Assembly: GCA_963714055.1 (NCBI GenBank)
Contig: OY970227.1
Span: 806,001-870,000, forward strand
Length of the DNA stretch: 64,000 nt
Reading direction: 5' to 3'
Origin: JACDBE01 sp963714055
Lineage (GTDB): Bacteria; Actinomycetota; Acidimicrobiia; Spongiisociales; UBA5794
Shown: one piece after another, positions 1 to 9,182 of the stretch
Position numbering within the stretch: the stretch's first letter is position 1
Layout of the letters: each line of letters starts with the position of its first letter
Position numbers and translations under genes: made by a program
Notes under the pieces: generated by a model
The model's database searches: none
What the model was told of the DNA's origin: nothing
The model's input: the letters and a program-made list of their open reading frames with translations, nothing else

Positions 1-1440
1 CTCACGCTTGTCCGCATCCATCTGCGGTTGCCAGTCGGCGTCCTTGACCCAGTTCTCGCGCAGGTCGTCGACCTCACCCCAGAACCCGACAGCGAGACCG
101 GCGGCGTAGGCGGCGCCCAGCGCCGTCGTCTCCGCCACCGCAGGCCGGATCACCGGCACCCCAAGGGTGTCGGCCTGGGTCTGCATGAGCAGGTCGTTGG
201 CGACCATGCCGCCGTCGACCTTGAGCTCGGCGAGGGGCACACCCGAGTCCTGGTTCATGGCGTCCAGCACCTCACGGGTCTGCCAGCACACCGCCTCAAG
301 GGTGGCGCGGGCGAAGTGGCCCTTGGTGACGTACCGGGTGAGACCGGCGAACACCCCACGGGCGTTCGACTTCCAGTACGGGGCGAACAGGCCCGAGAAC
401 GCCGGCACGATGTACATCCCGCCGTTGTCCTCGACCGTCTTGGCCAGCTCCTCGACCTCGGCGGCGTTCTGGATCAGCCCCAGGTTGTCCCGCAGCCACT
501 GCACCAGCGCACCGGTGATGGCGATCGAGCCCTCCAGGGCGTACACCGCGTCGGCGTCGCCGATCTTGTAGCACAGGGTGGTGAGCAGGCCGTTGGCCGA
601 CTGGACCGCCTCGGTGCCGGTGTTCAACAACATGAAGTTGCCGGTGCCGTAGGTGTTCTTCGCCATCCCCGGGTCGAAGCAGACCTGGCCGAACGTGGCC
701 GCCTGCTGGTCGCCGAGGTCGCCGGCGACCGGTACGCCGCCCAGGGCGCCGGTGGCCTCGCCGTACACCTCCGAAGAGGACTTGATGTCGGGGAGCACCG
801 AACGGGGGACACCCATGGTGGCCAGGATGTCGTCGTCCCAATCCAGCGTCCCCAGATCCATCAGCATGGTCCGGGAGGCGTTGGTCACGTCGGTGACGTG
901 CACCCCGCCGTTGGGGCCACCGGTGAGGTTCCACATCACCCAGGTGTCCATGTTCCCGAACGCCAGGTCACCGGCCTCGGCCCGCGCCCGCGCCCCCTCC
1001 ACGTTGTCGAGGATCCAACGGATCTTCGGCCCCGAGAAGTACGTGGCCAGCGGCAGGCCGACCTTGGCGCGGAACCGGTCCTGCCCTCCGTCGGCGGAGA
1101 ACTCGTCGACCAGCTTGTCGGTCCGGGTGTCCTGCCACACCAGGGCGTTGTGCACCGCTTCACCCGTGGCGCGGTCCCACACCACCGTGGTCTCACGCTG
1201 GTTGGTGATGCCCACCGCCGCCAGGTCGGACGCCGAGATCCCGGCGTTCTCGAGACCACCGGCGATCACGTCCTGGGTGCGGGCCCACACCTCCGCAGGG
1301 TCGTGCTCCACCCACCCGGGCTTCGGGTAGATCTGCTCGTGCTCCATCTGATGGATGCCGACCGGGTTCCCCCCGTGGTCGAACACCATGAACCGGGTGC
1401 TCGTCGTCCCCTGGTCGATCGCTGCCGAATACTTCGTCAT
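1..1440 (-). CDS. glpK: Glycerol kinase, 3' end cut by window start
   Basis: Phosphorylates glycerol to sn-glycerol-3-phosphate with ATP in the cytoplasm. The N-terminus (ATG at 1440, preceded by GGAGG) reads MTKYSAAIDQGTTSTRFMVF, the phosphate-binding start of FGGY sugar kinases, and continues into the family's HQIYPKPGWVEHD-type segment. 480 codons are visible; the family is about 500 residues, so only the last 20 or so residues are missing beyond base 1. It lies last in a minus-strand series glpF, dhaK, dhaL, glpK, which fits uptake followed by two routes of glycerol use. A perfect GC palindrome lies in the 82-base gap before it. Identification is secure. Confidence 0.95.
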   Translation of the reverse strand, partial: MTKYSAAIDQGTTSTRFMVFDHGGNPVGIHQMEHEQIYPKPGWVEHDPAEVWARTQDVIAGGLENAGISASDLAAVGITNQRETTVVWDRATGEAVHNALVWQDTRTDKLVDEFSADGGQDRFRAKVGLPLATYFSGPKIRWILDNVEGARARAEAGDLAFGNMDTWVMWNLTGGPNGGVHVTDVTNASRTMLMDLGTLDWDDDILATMGVPRSVLPDIKSSSEVYGEATGALGGVPVAGDLGDQQAATFGQVCFDPGMAKNTYGTGNFMLLNTGTEAVQSANGLLTTLCYKIGDADAVYALEGSIAITGALVQWLRDNLGLIQNAAEVEELAKTVEDNGGMYIVPAFSGLFAPYWKSNARGVFAGLTRYVTKGHFARATLEAVCWQTREVLDAMNQDSGVPLAELKVDGGMVANDLLMQTQADTLGVPVIRPAVAETTALGAAYAAGLAVGFWGEVDDLRENWVKDADWQPQMDADKRE

Positions 1441-1467
1441 GCAGACCTCCTGCCTGTCCGTTGTCAG

Positions 1468-1485
1468 CGCCGCCTCGAGGCGGCG
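1468..1485. other. Perfect 18-base GC palindrome before glpK
   Basis: CGCCGCCTC followed directly by GAGGCGGCG, between the dhaL stop (1523) and the glpK start (1440). It could be an operator, or a weak hairpin partly uncoupling glpK from dhaKL. No protein can be assigned to it. Confidence 0.4.
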
Positions 1486-1522
1486 GTCCTTGCTCGATCG
1501 TGTCGTTCCGTCGACCCCGGGG

Positions 1523-2160
1523 TCACCCCGACCAGGTGTCCGCTGCCGCCTGGAGCAGCAGGTGCGACGAGGTCGCCCCGGGGTCCTGATGGCCGGCGCT
1601 TCGCTCCCCGAGGTAGCTCGCCCGGCCTTTTCTCGCCACCAACGGGATGGTGGCCTCCATGCCCTGACGGGCCGCCTCGGCGGAATCGGCCAGGGCCTCG
1701 TCGAGCGGGGCACCGTCGGCGGCGGCCCGACCGAGCGCCTCGAGCGCCGGGGTCAGGGCATCGACCATCGTCTTGTCCCCCGGCTCGGCCTTTCCGCGAC
1801 GTTGGATGCCGGCCAGGCCGGCGCCCAGCATCTCGGCCCAGTCGGCCGTCGAGATCGTCTCCTTCCCGGCCGCCGCTTTGCCCATATCGATGAACATCGT
1901 GCCGTAGAGCGGCCCGCTGGCCCCGCCCACCTTGGAGACCATCGTCATCCCGACGCTGCCGAGCGCCCCGGCGATGTCGGTCGGCGGTGAGGAGCTGAGC
2001 TTCTCCATGGCGAACTTGAAACCTCGGCTCATGTTGATCCCGTGGTCGGCGTCGCCGATGTCGGAGTCGAGCCTGGTCAGGTAGGCCTTCTGTTCCTCGA
2101 TGCGCTGCGCCGACGTGGTGATCCAGGCGATCACCCCGTCGAGACCGACGGCTTCTGCCA

Positions 2161-2161
<1 letters not shown>
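1523..2161 (-). CDS. dhaL: Dihydroxyacetone kinase nucleotide-binding subunit DhaL
   Basis: Soluble helical-barrel subunit that carries the nucleotide and phosphorylates dihydroxyacetone held by DhaK. It shows the Mg-nucleotide motif GDADHG (about residue 38), the GGASGPLYG segment (about 79) and the GDKTMVDAL helix (about 115), all typical of DhaL/Dak2. The length of 212 aa is normal. The ATG overlaps the dhaK stop by one base (TGATG), so translation is probably coupled. In PTS-type systems DhaL keeps a bound ADP that DhaM rephosphorylates. No dhaM is seen in this window, so the phosphate donor (ATP directly, or a remote DhaM) is open. Confidence 0.92.
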
Positions 2162-3159
<998 letters not shown>

Positions 3160-3260
3160 GTGCTCTCCCTCGTGGGTCTCCCTATGGGGACATCGGGGTT
3201 GTCCCGTCGGGGTCGCCAGGCGCCGCCTGTCGCCCGTTTCAACGGTTCGATCCCCACGGC

Positions 3261-3288
3261 GGCCGGCCGGGCGTGTTCCCGGCCGGCC
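3261..3288 (-). terminator. Stem-loop after the aquaglyceroporin gene
   Basis: Perfect 11-bp inverted repeat GGCCGGCCGGG / CCCGGCCGGCC with a 6-base loop, 27 bases past the glpF stop on the minus strand. There is no T-run, as is common for terminators in high-GC actinobacteria. It probably separates glpF from dhaKL, or attenuates read-through. Confidence 0.6.
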
Positions 3289-3315
3289 CTGTCGTCAAAC
3301 TCGTCGCTCAGCGGC

Positions 3316-4053
3316 TCAGGTGAGCGCGTTGAACAGGAGGACGCCGATGATGCCGCCGATGATCGGCCCCACCACCGGGATCCAGGAGTACTCCCAGTCC
3401 GAGCCGCCCTTGCCCGGAATCGGAAGGACCGCGTGGGCGATCCTCGGACCCAGGTCACGTGCAGGGTTGATGGCGTATCCGGTCGGGCCGCCCAGAGAGA
3501 GGCCGATGCCCCACACCAGGAAGCCGATCAGCAGCGGGTTGAGCCCGGTACCGAGCCCGACCATGCCCTGCTCTCCGGCGATCGCGTTGGTGCCGACGAT
3601 GGCCAGCACGCCGATCAGCAGCATGGCGGTGCCGATGATCTCGGTGATCAGGTTGGCGCCGGTGTTGCGCTTGGCCGGACCGGTGGAGAACACGGCCAGC
3701 TTGAGCCCGGCGTCCTCGGTGCCCCCCCAGTGGTTCGAGTAGGCCAGGTACACGAGCACGGCCCCGATGAACGCACCGGCGAACTCTCCTGCAAGGTACT
3801 GAGGCACGTCGCCCCACGGGGTGAGGTCACCGACGGCGAGACCGATGGTGACTGCCGGGTTGAGGTGGGCGCCGCTGTACGTACCGGCGGCATACACACC
3901 GATGGCCACCGCGAAGGCCCACCCGGCGGTGATCACGATCCAGCCGGAGCCCTCACCTTTCGAGTCCTTGAGGAGGACGTTGGCGACCACGCCGTCTCCC
4001 AGCAGGATCAGGATGGCGGTCCCGACCATCTCCGCTACGAATATATTGTCCAC
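3316..4053 (-). CDS. glpF: Aquaglyceroporin (MIP family glycerol facilitator)
   Basis: Six-helix membrane channel for glycerol. Both pore half-helix motifs are present: GAHLNPAVTIG (near residue 65) and GYAINPARDLGPRI (near residue 190). The D after the second NPAR (NPARDLGPR) is the marker of glycerol-conducting members rather than strict water channels. The GTG at 4053 is chosen because GGAAGGAG lies 6 bases before it and the protein then begins at the first helix (VDNIFVAEMVGTA). This gives 245 aa; a longer upstream start would only add an unlikely polar tail. It neighbours dhaK, dhaL and glpK. Confidence 0.92.
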   Translation of the reverse strand: MDNIFVAEMVGTAILILLGDGVVANVLLKDSKGEGSGWIVITAGWAFAVAIGVYAAGTYSGAHLNPAVTIGLAVGDLTPWGDVPQYLAGEFAGAFIGAVLVYLAYSNHWGGTEDAGLKLAVFSTGPAKRNTGANLITEIIGTAMLLIGVLAIVGTNAIAGEQGMVGLGTGLNPLLIGFLVWGIGLSLGGPTGYAINPARDLGPRIAHAVLPIPGKGGSDWEYSWIPVVGPIIGGIIGVLLFNALT

Positions 4054-4225
4054 GCACCGCTCCTTCCCCGGTTTCCCGGCGATCGGGCACAGGGGTGCCG
4101 ACACTCCCCGCTTCCGTCGTATCCCTTCTCTGCGGAGGTGGGTCAGGCGCCGTCCCCCGTGCGCCGTCGGCGACCTCCAACCGCATCGGCCGCAACCTAG
4201 CGAATCGCGATACCCGCGTGTCGGA

Positions 4226-4909
4226 TCAAATCCGGTTTTCTCGGCCCGCCGTCAGGCTGCGGATGTTCTCCCGATGACGGGCGAGGACGAGCACCACGAT
4301 CCCTCCAGCCCAGGCGAGGGCAGCTGGGGGCGCGTCCAGCAGGATCAGTCCCGGGACGAGGGCGAGGATGGCGACCAGCGAGCCGACGGACGACACCTTG
4401 GTCACGGCGAGCAGCCCGGCCCAGATCGCCACCAGGGCCAGCCCGAGGAGCGGCTCCATCCAGAGCGCCACGCCGAAGGCGGTAGCGACTCCCTTCCCGC
4501 CACGGAAGCGGTGCCACACCGGGAAGCAGTGGCCGACGACGGCGGCAAAGCCGGCGGCCCAGCCCGCAGGGTCCGAGCCGCCGAGCCACAGCCCGAGGGC
4601 GGCGGCGCCGGCGCCCTTGGCCATGTCGCCGAGCATCACCGGGAGGGCGGCCCGCCATCCGAGGTTGCGCAGGACGTTGGCCGCGCCCGGGTTCCCCGAC
4701 CCCATCTGGTAGATGTCCCCGCCTCTGGCCCGGGCCACCAGCACGGCGAAGTCGACGCTGCCGATCAGGTAGCCGAGGACGAAGGCGACGGCTGCTCCGG
4801 CGGTCACCGGCAGTCCAATCGTGTCGCGGAGCCGTCCCGCGGTCTGTCCGGCCTTCTCGTCATCGTGGACGCTCCGGGCCCGGGTCGTCGGGCGCCGGCA
4901 CGTTATCAT
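4226..4909 (-). CDS. plsY: Glycerol-3-phosphate acyltransferase PlsY
   Basis: Integral membrane enzyme that acylates sn-glycerol-3-phosphate with acyl-phosphate, the first step of phospholipid synthesis. The three PlsY signatures are present: GSVDFA near the start, GSGNPGAANVLR, and the glycine-rich FRGGKGVATAFG. Hydrophobic segments alternate with these loops as expected. The start is uncertain. ATG 4909 gives 227 aa with a polar N-terminal tail, while GTG 4807 begins right at the first helix and is closer to the usual length. It is divergent from pgsA, with starts only 26 bases apart if ATG 4909 is used, which slightly favours the shorter form. Confidence 0.9.
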   Translation of the reverse strand: MITCRRPTTRARSVHDDEKAGQTAGRLRDTIGLPVTAGAAVAFVLGYLIGSVDFAVLVARARGGDIYQMGSGNPGAANVLRNLGWRAALPVMLGDMAKGAGAAALGLWLGGSDPAGWAAGFAAVVGHCFPVWHRFRGGKGVATAFGVALWMEPLLGLALVAIWAGLLAVTKVSSVGSLVAILALVPGLILLDAPPAALAWAGGIVVLVLARHRENIRSLTAGRENRI

Positions 4910-4935
4910 CGGTGGCCCGTTCCCCTGGGAGGCTG

Positions 4936-5496
4936 ATGACGGTCCCCGATGCGCTCGCCGTGGCACGGTTGCTCATCGTGCCCGTCGTCGTTGCCCTCAC
5001 CGTGGCGGACGGGGGCACCGAGAGCAACCTGGTCGTGGCCGGGATCCTGTTCGCCATCGCCGCCGCCACCGACTTCTTCGACGGCTACCTGGCACGCCGC
5101 TGGAAGCAGGAGTCGGTGCTCGGGGCGTTCCTCGACACCACCGCCGACAAGCTGCTGGTCACCGGGGCGCTCCTCGGGCTGGTCACCATCGACCGGGTGT
5201 CGGTGTGGGCGGCGCTGATCATCATCTTCCGCGAGATCGCGGTGATGGGGTTGCGGGGGATCGTCGCCGTCACCGGGGGCCTGGTGAAGCCGTCGATGTG
5301 GGGGAAGATCAAGGCGGCCGCCCAGTTCCTCGCCATCTTCCTGGCCTTCTTGAGGTTCGGCGAGCCGATCGGCCCGTGGTACCTGGACGAGTGGGCGATG
5401 CTGGTGGCGGTCATCGTCACCGTCGCCTCGTTCTGGGGCTACCTGGTTGCCTTCTGGGAGGTCGTGCAGTCGTCCCGTTCGGCGGCCAAGTCGTGA
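4936..5496 (+). CDS. pgsA: CDP-alcohol phosphatidyltransferase, likely PGP synthase
   Basis: Transfers a phosphatidyl group from CDP-diacylglycerol to an alcohol, here most likely glycerol-3-phosphate. The diagnostic signature DG-x2-AR-x8-G-x3-D-x3-D appears as DFFDGYLARRWKQ then GAFLDTTADK (residues 45-75), followed by several membrane helices. 186 aa is normal. ATG 4936 follows GGGAGG at good spacing. Divergent plsY and the nearby glycerol genes fit a G3P-to-phospholipid role. Phosphatidylinositol phosphate synthase, common in actinobacteria, uses the same motif, so the alcohol acceptor is inferred. Confidence 0.85.
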   Translation: MTVPDALAVARLLIVPVVVALTVADGGTESNLVVAGILFAIAAATDFFDGYLARRWKQESVLGAFLDTTADKLLVTGALLGLVTIDRVSVWAALIIIFREIAVMGLRGIVAVTGGLVKPSMWGKIKAAAQFLAIFLAFLRFGEPIGPWYLDEWAMLVAVIVTVASFWGYLVAFWEVVQSSRSAAKS

Positions 5497-5500
5497 CCCG

Positions 5501-6478
5501 GTGACCGTCCTGGTCACCGGAGGCACCGGCGTGGTGGGCGGCGCCGTGATTCGCCACCTGGTGACGGCCGGCCGCCACGTCCGTGCGCTCTCCCGGGGCG
5601 AGGCGGGTGACGAGGGTCTTGCCGCGTCCGGCGCCGAGCCGGTGCGGGGCGACGTGCTCGACCCGGAGTCGCTCCGGGCGGCCATGGACGGGGCCGAGAC
5701 CGTCTACCACCTGGCCGGCGTCAACACTTTCTGCGCCGCCGACCCGGCCCCGATGTTCCGGGCCAACATCGAGGGGTCCCGCCAGGTGGTCAACGCCTGC
5801 CTCGACCGCGGGGTGCACCGGCTGGTGTACACGTCGTCGGCGGCCACTCTCGGCGAGCAGGCGGGGACGGTGGGCGACGAGCGCTCCCCTCACCGGGGCA
5901 GCTACCTGTCCAATTACGAGAAGTCGAAGCATCTCGCCGAGCAGGCGGTGCTGACCACGGTGCGACCGCCGCTCGAAGTGGTAATGGTCAATCCGTCCTC
6001 GGTGCAGGGCCCGGGGCGCGCCACCGGCACCGGCAAGGTGATCCTCGATCTCGTCAACGGCAAGCTCCCCGCCGTGGTCCACACCAGGTTCTCGATCGTC
6101 GACATCGACGACTGCGCTCGGGGCCACCTCCTCGCCGAGGAACGGGGGGCTCCGGGCGAACGCTACGTGCTCAACGGGTTCACCGTGGAGATGGAGGAAG
6201 CGGTCGATTTGCTCGACGAGGCCATCGGCCGCCCCATCGGCGTCCGCTACGCCCCGGGCGCGGTGGCGATGGCCGGGGCAGCCGTCATGGAGGCAGTTGC
6301 CCGGCTCAAGGGCGGCAAGCCGCGGGTGTGCCGGGAGATGGTGCGCACCATGCTCCACGGCCACGCCTATGACGGGTCGAGAGCCACCCGCGAGCTGGGC
6401 CTGGAGTACACCCCGGCGCAGGAGACGGTGTCCCGCCTCGTCGCCTGGTTCCGTGAAGAGGGCCTGATCGAGGGCTGA
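5501..6478 (+). CDS. Extended-SDR NAD-dependent epimerase/reductase
   Basis: Begins VTVLVTGGTGVVGGAV, the Rossmann TGxxGxxG motif of extended short-chain dehydrogenases. A YxxxK catalytic pair (SNYEKSKHLAE) follows near residue 145, with the upstream serine in YTSSAATLG. The family includes nucleotide-sugar epimerases, dihydroflavonol-4-reductase-like enzymes and hopanoid-associated HpnA; this sequence looks closest to the latter groups but the substrate is not readable. GTG 5501 lies 4 bases after the pgsA stop and gives 325 aa, so it is probably co-transcribed with pgsA. It converges on glpC. Confidence 0.8.
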   Translation: MTVLVTGGTGVVGGAVIRHLVTAGRHVRALSRGEAGDEGLAASGAEPVRGDVLDPESLRAAMDGAETVYHLAGVNTFCAADPAPMFRANIEGSRQVVNACLDRGVHRLVYTSSAATLGEQAGTVGDERSPHRGSYLSNYEKSKHLAEQAVLTTVRPPLEVVMVNPSSVQGPGRATGTGKVILDLVNGKLPAVVHTRFSIVDIDDCARGHLLAEERGAPGERYVLNGFTVEMEEAVDLLDEAIGRPIGVRYAPGAVAMAGAAVMEAVARLKGGKPRVCREMVRTMLHGHAYDGSRATRELGLEYTPAQETVSRLVAWFREEGLIEG

Positions 6479-6485
6479 CGCTCAC

Positions 6486-6534
6486 CAACTTTGAGCGATT
6501 GAACACACCAGGTGGCGTCACTCGCTCAAAGTTG
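6486..6534. terminator. Long inverted repeat between converging genes
   Basis: Perfect 13-bp arms CAACTTTGAGCGA and TCGCTCAAAGTTG separated by 23 bases. The right arm contains the last codons and stop of glpC, and the left arm lies 7 bases past the SDR stop. It could end transcription from both sides. The arms are AT-richer than their surroundings, so it may instead be a mobile repeat end. Confidence 0.5.
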
Positions 6535-7884
6535 CGAGGTGTTGGCGCCGGCGATGGCGTCGGCGAGCGGCCCCGGCTCGTCGACACCGAGGGCGTAGGC
6601 GATCAGCTCGATCGGCTGGACCGAAGGCACCCCGGTGCTCTGCTCGATCTGCCAGCGGCAGGTCTCGGCGTCAGACACCGTCACCGGGCCGCCGATCTCG
6701 GCAACCCGGTCGAACAGCGGCCGGCCCACCGCCATGGCGATGTCGTACTTCTCCACCTTGTAGCCGTACGACCCGGCGACCCCGCAGCACGCCGCCCCAG
6801 ACTCGACGATCTCGAGTTCCGGCACCAGCTCCATCATGTCGAGCGCCGGCAGCCCGAGACGGTGCCCTCGGTACTGGCAGGGTGGGTGGTACACCAGCCG
6901 CAGCGGGATCGGTCGAAGCTCGGTCGGGAACCTCCCGTCCTCGACCATCAGCACGAGGAACTCGTGGATGTCGTACGTGGCGGCGGCCACCGTCATGGCA
7001 TCCCGGTCGAAGACGTCGAGCAGCTCCGGTCCCTCCTCCTTGAGCGTGAGGGTGCACGATGTCGACGCCCCGACGATGGGCACCCCCTCGTCGGCGAGGG
7101 CGATCAGGTCGTCGACGCTCCGCCGGTGGTAGGCCCGGGCCGCGTCGAACTCCCCGTTGGAGAGGAGCGGCAGCCCGCAGCAGTGCTGCTCGGGGACCAC
7201 GACCTCGAACCCGAGGTGCTCGAGTACCCGGACCGCGGTGCGGGCCACCCGCGGCTCGTACCGGTCGGCGGTGCACCCGGTGAAGTAGGCCACCCGGCCG
7301 GCCGGGTGGCCGCCGCTGCCCCGCCGCAACTCGGCGCGGTGGGCATCCAGCCACTTGGAGAACCGCTCGCCGGCGAACGTGGGCAACGGCGCCGAGCGGT
7401 GGATCCCCAGGGCCTTCTCTGCGAGCCACCGGGCGGCCCGGTTCTGGAACCCCCAGTTGGCCAGCGGCCCCACCGGGCCGCCGATCCTGCCCATCGTGCC
7501 CGGTCGAGCGATGAGGTTGTTGCGCAACCGGGCCCGACTCCCCAGCTTGCCGTCCTCGACCAGGCCGGCGCGGGCACGGGCGTTGATCTCGGCGATCTTC
7601 ACGCCGGTTGGGCAGGCCATGTTGCACACCCGGCACCCCGAGCAGTAGTCGACGGAGGCGTCCGGTGCCGGCTGGTCGGCCTGGCGGAACCGGCCGCCCT
7701 GCGGCGCCTCGTACTTGGGGCCGGGGAAGGCGTCGGTCACCGCAGCCACCGGGCAAACGGTCACGCAGATGTTGCACTTGATGCACTGGTCGAGCGTCGC
7801 CTCGACCGGCTGGTGGTGCCCGGCGCCCCGGTCGGGCGGGCCGACCGTGAAGGCGGCAGGGTGCCCGTCGTACGATGAAGTCAC
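6526..7884 (-). CDS. glpC: Anaerobic glycerol-3-phosphate dehydrogenase subunit C
   Basis: Iron-sulfur, membrane-linked subunit that passes electrons from GlpAB to quinone. Two 4Fe-4S ferredoxin motifs occur: CIKCNICVTVCP (Cys 34-44) and CSGCRVCNMACP (Cys 81-91). Two CCG-type cysteine-rich domains follow (EQHCCGLPLLS, YHPPCQYR, GAACCGVAGSYG), as in heterodisulfide-reductase-like GlpC. 452 aa is near the usual length. The GTG start overlaps the glpB stop by 4 bases. It is the last gene of glpA-glpB-glpC. Confidence 0.93.
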   Translation of the reverse strand: MTSSYDGHPAAFTVGPPDRGAGHHQPVEATLDQCIKCNICVTVCPVAAVTDAFPGPKYEAPQGGRFRQADQPAPDASVDYCSGCRVCNMACPTGVKIAEINARARAGLVEDGKLGSRARLRNNLIARPGTMGRIGGPVGPLANWGFQNRAARWLAEKALGIHRSAPLPTFAGERFSKWLDAHRAELRRGSGGHPAGRVAYFTGCTADRYEPRVARTAVRVLEHLGFEVVVPEQHCCGLPLLSNGEFDAARAYHRRSVDDLIALADEGVPIVGASTSCTLTLKEEGPELLDVFDRDAMTVAAATYDIHEFLVLMVEDGRFPTELRPIPLRLVYHPPCQYRGHRLGLPALDMMELVPELEIVESGAACCGVAGSYGYKVEKYDIAMAVGRPLFDRVAEIGGPVTVSDAETCRWQIEQSTGVPSVQPIELIAYALGVDEPGPLADAIAGANTSQL

Positions 7885-9182
7885 AGGGAATCGACCCCCT
7901 CGAGCCGTTGCGAGGCGGAGCGGGCGGCGAGCAGCCCGGCGCGGCGCCCGGTGGCGAGAGCGATGCCGTCGACCGATCGCTCGGCGATGGGGTCGGCGCC
8001 GGCGAGGATGCCGCCGGCGGCGTACAGGTTGCTGCGGAGGATCGACCCTGCAGGGTCGACCGGCCGGAGCTCGGCGTCGACGGCGACGCCGCTGCGGTAG
8101 ACGGGGTGGCCGGCTGGGTCGGTGAACTCGGGCCGCAGCCAGTCGCTCCGTTCGGCGGGCCCGGCGACCGGCAGGCCGAACACCACCTCGGCGAGCCCGT
8201 CACCCTCGGAGCCGACGATCCCTCCGCCGAGGATCCCCCCGGTGGCGAGCACGTAGGCATCGGCGGTGTGGCGCCGGTTGCGGGCGGCGGCCTCGGTGAG
8301 GACGGCCGTGACCCGGCGATGCCCATTCTCGGCGTCGCTCTCCGTCGCCACTGCCTCCATCCCGTCGTGCACCCGGCCTCCTCCGGCACGGACGGCGGCG
8401 GCGAGTATTCGGTGGAGCCGCATCCCGGGAATCGACGGTGGGGCGACCGGGATCTCGAAGACGTCGACCCCGAGCCGGGTGCGGAGGTCGGCGACCACCC
8501 TGGCCGCGCCGTCATGGCCGAGCACGGCGGGGAACCCCACCCGCATCGCGCGACCCACCCTGGGGAGGAGGGCGGAGGCGACCTCGGCGCGGAACTCCTC
8601 GGTCTCGAACAGGGACGCCAGCACCGGTCCGTTGACGAACCGCCGGGCCCGCAGCGAAGCCAGGTCGAGGGTGACACCGCGCGCCACGACGCCCCGCCGT
8701 CCGAGGTTGTCGGCCACCAGGGTCGGGGTGAGATCGGGGAACCGCTCGAACCCGACGATGAGCATGGCGCCCTCCCGGTCGAGGTCGCCGCCTGCCATCG
8801 TCTCCGGCACAAGGCAGGTGGGGCGGGCGGCTCCGACCCCGGTGGGGATCAGCCGGTTGCGGTCGATGGAACCGACCAGGGGGTAGCCGGCGGCGGCGCA
8901 CAGCGCCCGCAGGTCGTCGAGGGCGGAGGTGACGCCGCCGACGCCGACCAGGGCGTACGGATGGTCGGGCCTGGTGGCGATGAGGTGGGACAGGTCGCGG
9001 CGAGGCGACGTGACCATCGCTCCCGGCACCGGGTGGTAACCGAGCACGTCGACGCAGCCGGCGTGCCAGTGGAAGACCCCCCACCCCTTGGCGAGGACAC
9101 GGACCCTCGCTCCCTGGCGCTGGGCGGCCAGCCCGGCCATCAGCCCGGCCGGCCCGCTGCCGATCACGACGACGTCGCTCAC
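7881..9182 (-). CDS. glpB: Anaerobic glycerol-3-phosphate dehydrogenase subunit B
   Basis: FAD-binding subunit linking catalytic GlpA to GlpC. It starts VSDVVVIGSGPAGLMAGLAA, a GxGxxG dinucleotide fold, with a second FAD-contact region near the C-terminus (NLYAAGGILAG). 433 aa matches the family. GTG 9182 overlaps the glpA stop (GTGA). An open frame runs far upstream through glpA, but it is arginine-rich shadow reading, so this start is preferred. Confidence 0.9.
   Translation of the reverse strand: MSDVVVIGSGPAGLMAGLAAQRQGARVRVLAKGWGVFHWHAGCVDVLGYHPVPGAMVTSPRRDLSHLIATRPDHPYALVGVGGVTSALDDLRALCAAAGYPLVGSIDRNRLIPTGVGAARPTCLVPETMAGGDLDREGAMLIVGFERFPDLTPTLVADNLGRRGVVARGVTLDLASLRARRFVNGPVLASLFETEEFRAEVASALLPRVGRAMRVGFPAVLGHDGAARVVADLRTRLGVDVFEIPVAPPSIPGMRLHRILAAAVRAGGGRVHDGMEAVATESDAENGHRRVTAVLTEAAARNRRHTADAYVLATGGILGGGIVGSEGDGLAEVVFGLPVAGPAERSDWLRPEFTDPAGHPVYRSGVAVDAELRPVDPAGSILRSNLYAAGGILAGADPIAERSVDGIALATGRRAGLLAARSASQRLEGVDSL

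Noticed and set aside
28..1893. 621-codon open frame on the plus strand over glpK and dhaL
   Set aside because: It is antisense to two well-recognised kinases, is full of Arg/His/Pro/Gly as expected for high-GC shadow frames, and has no start signal or known motif.
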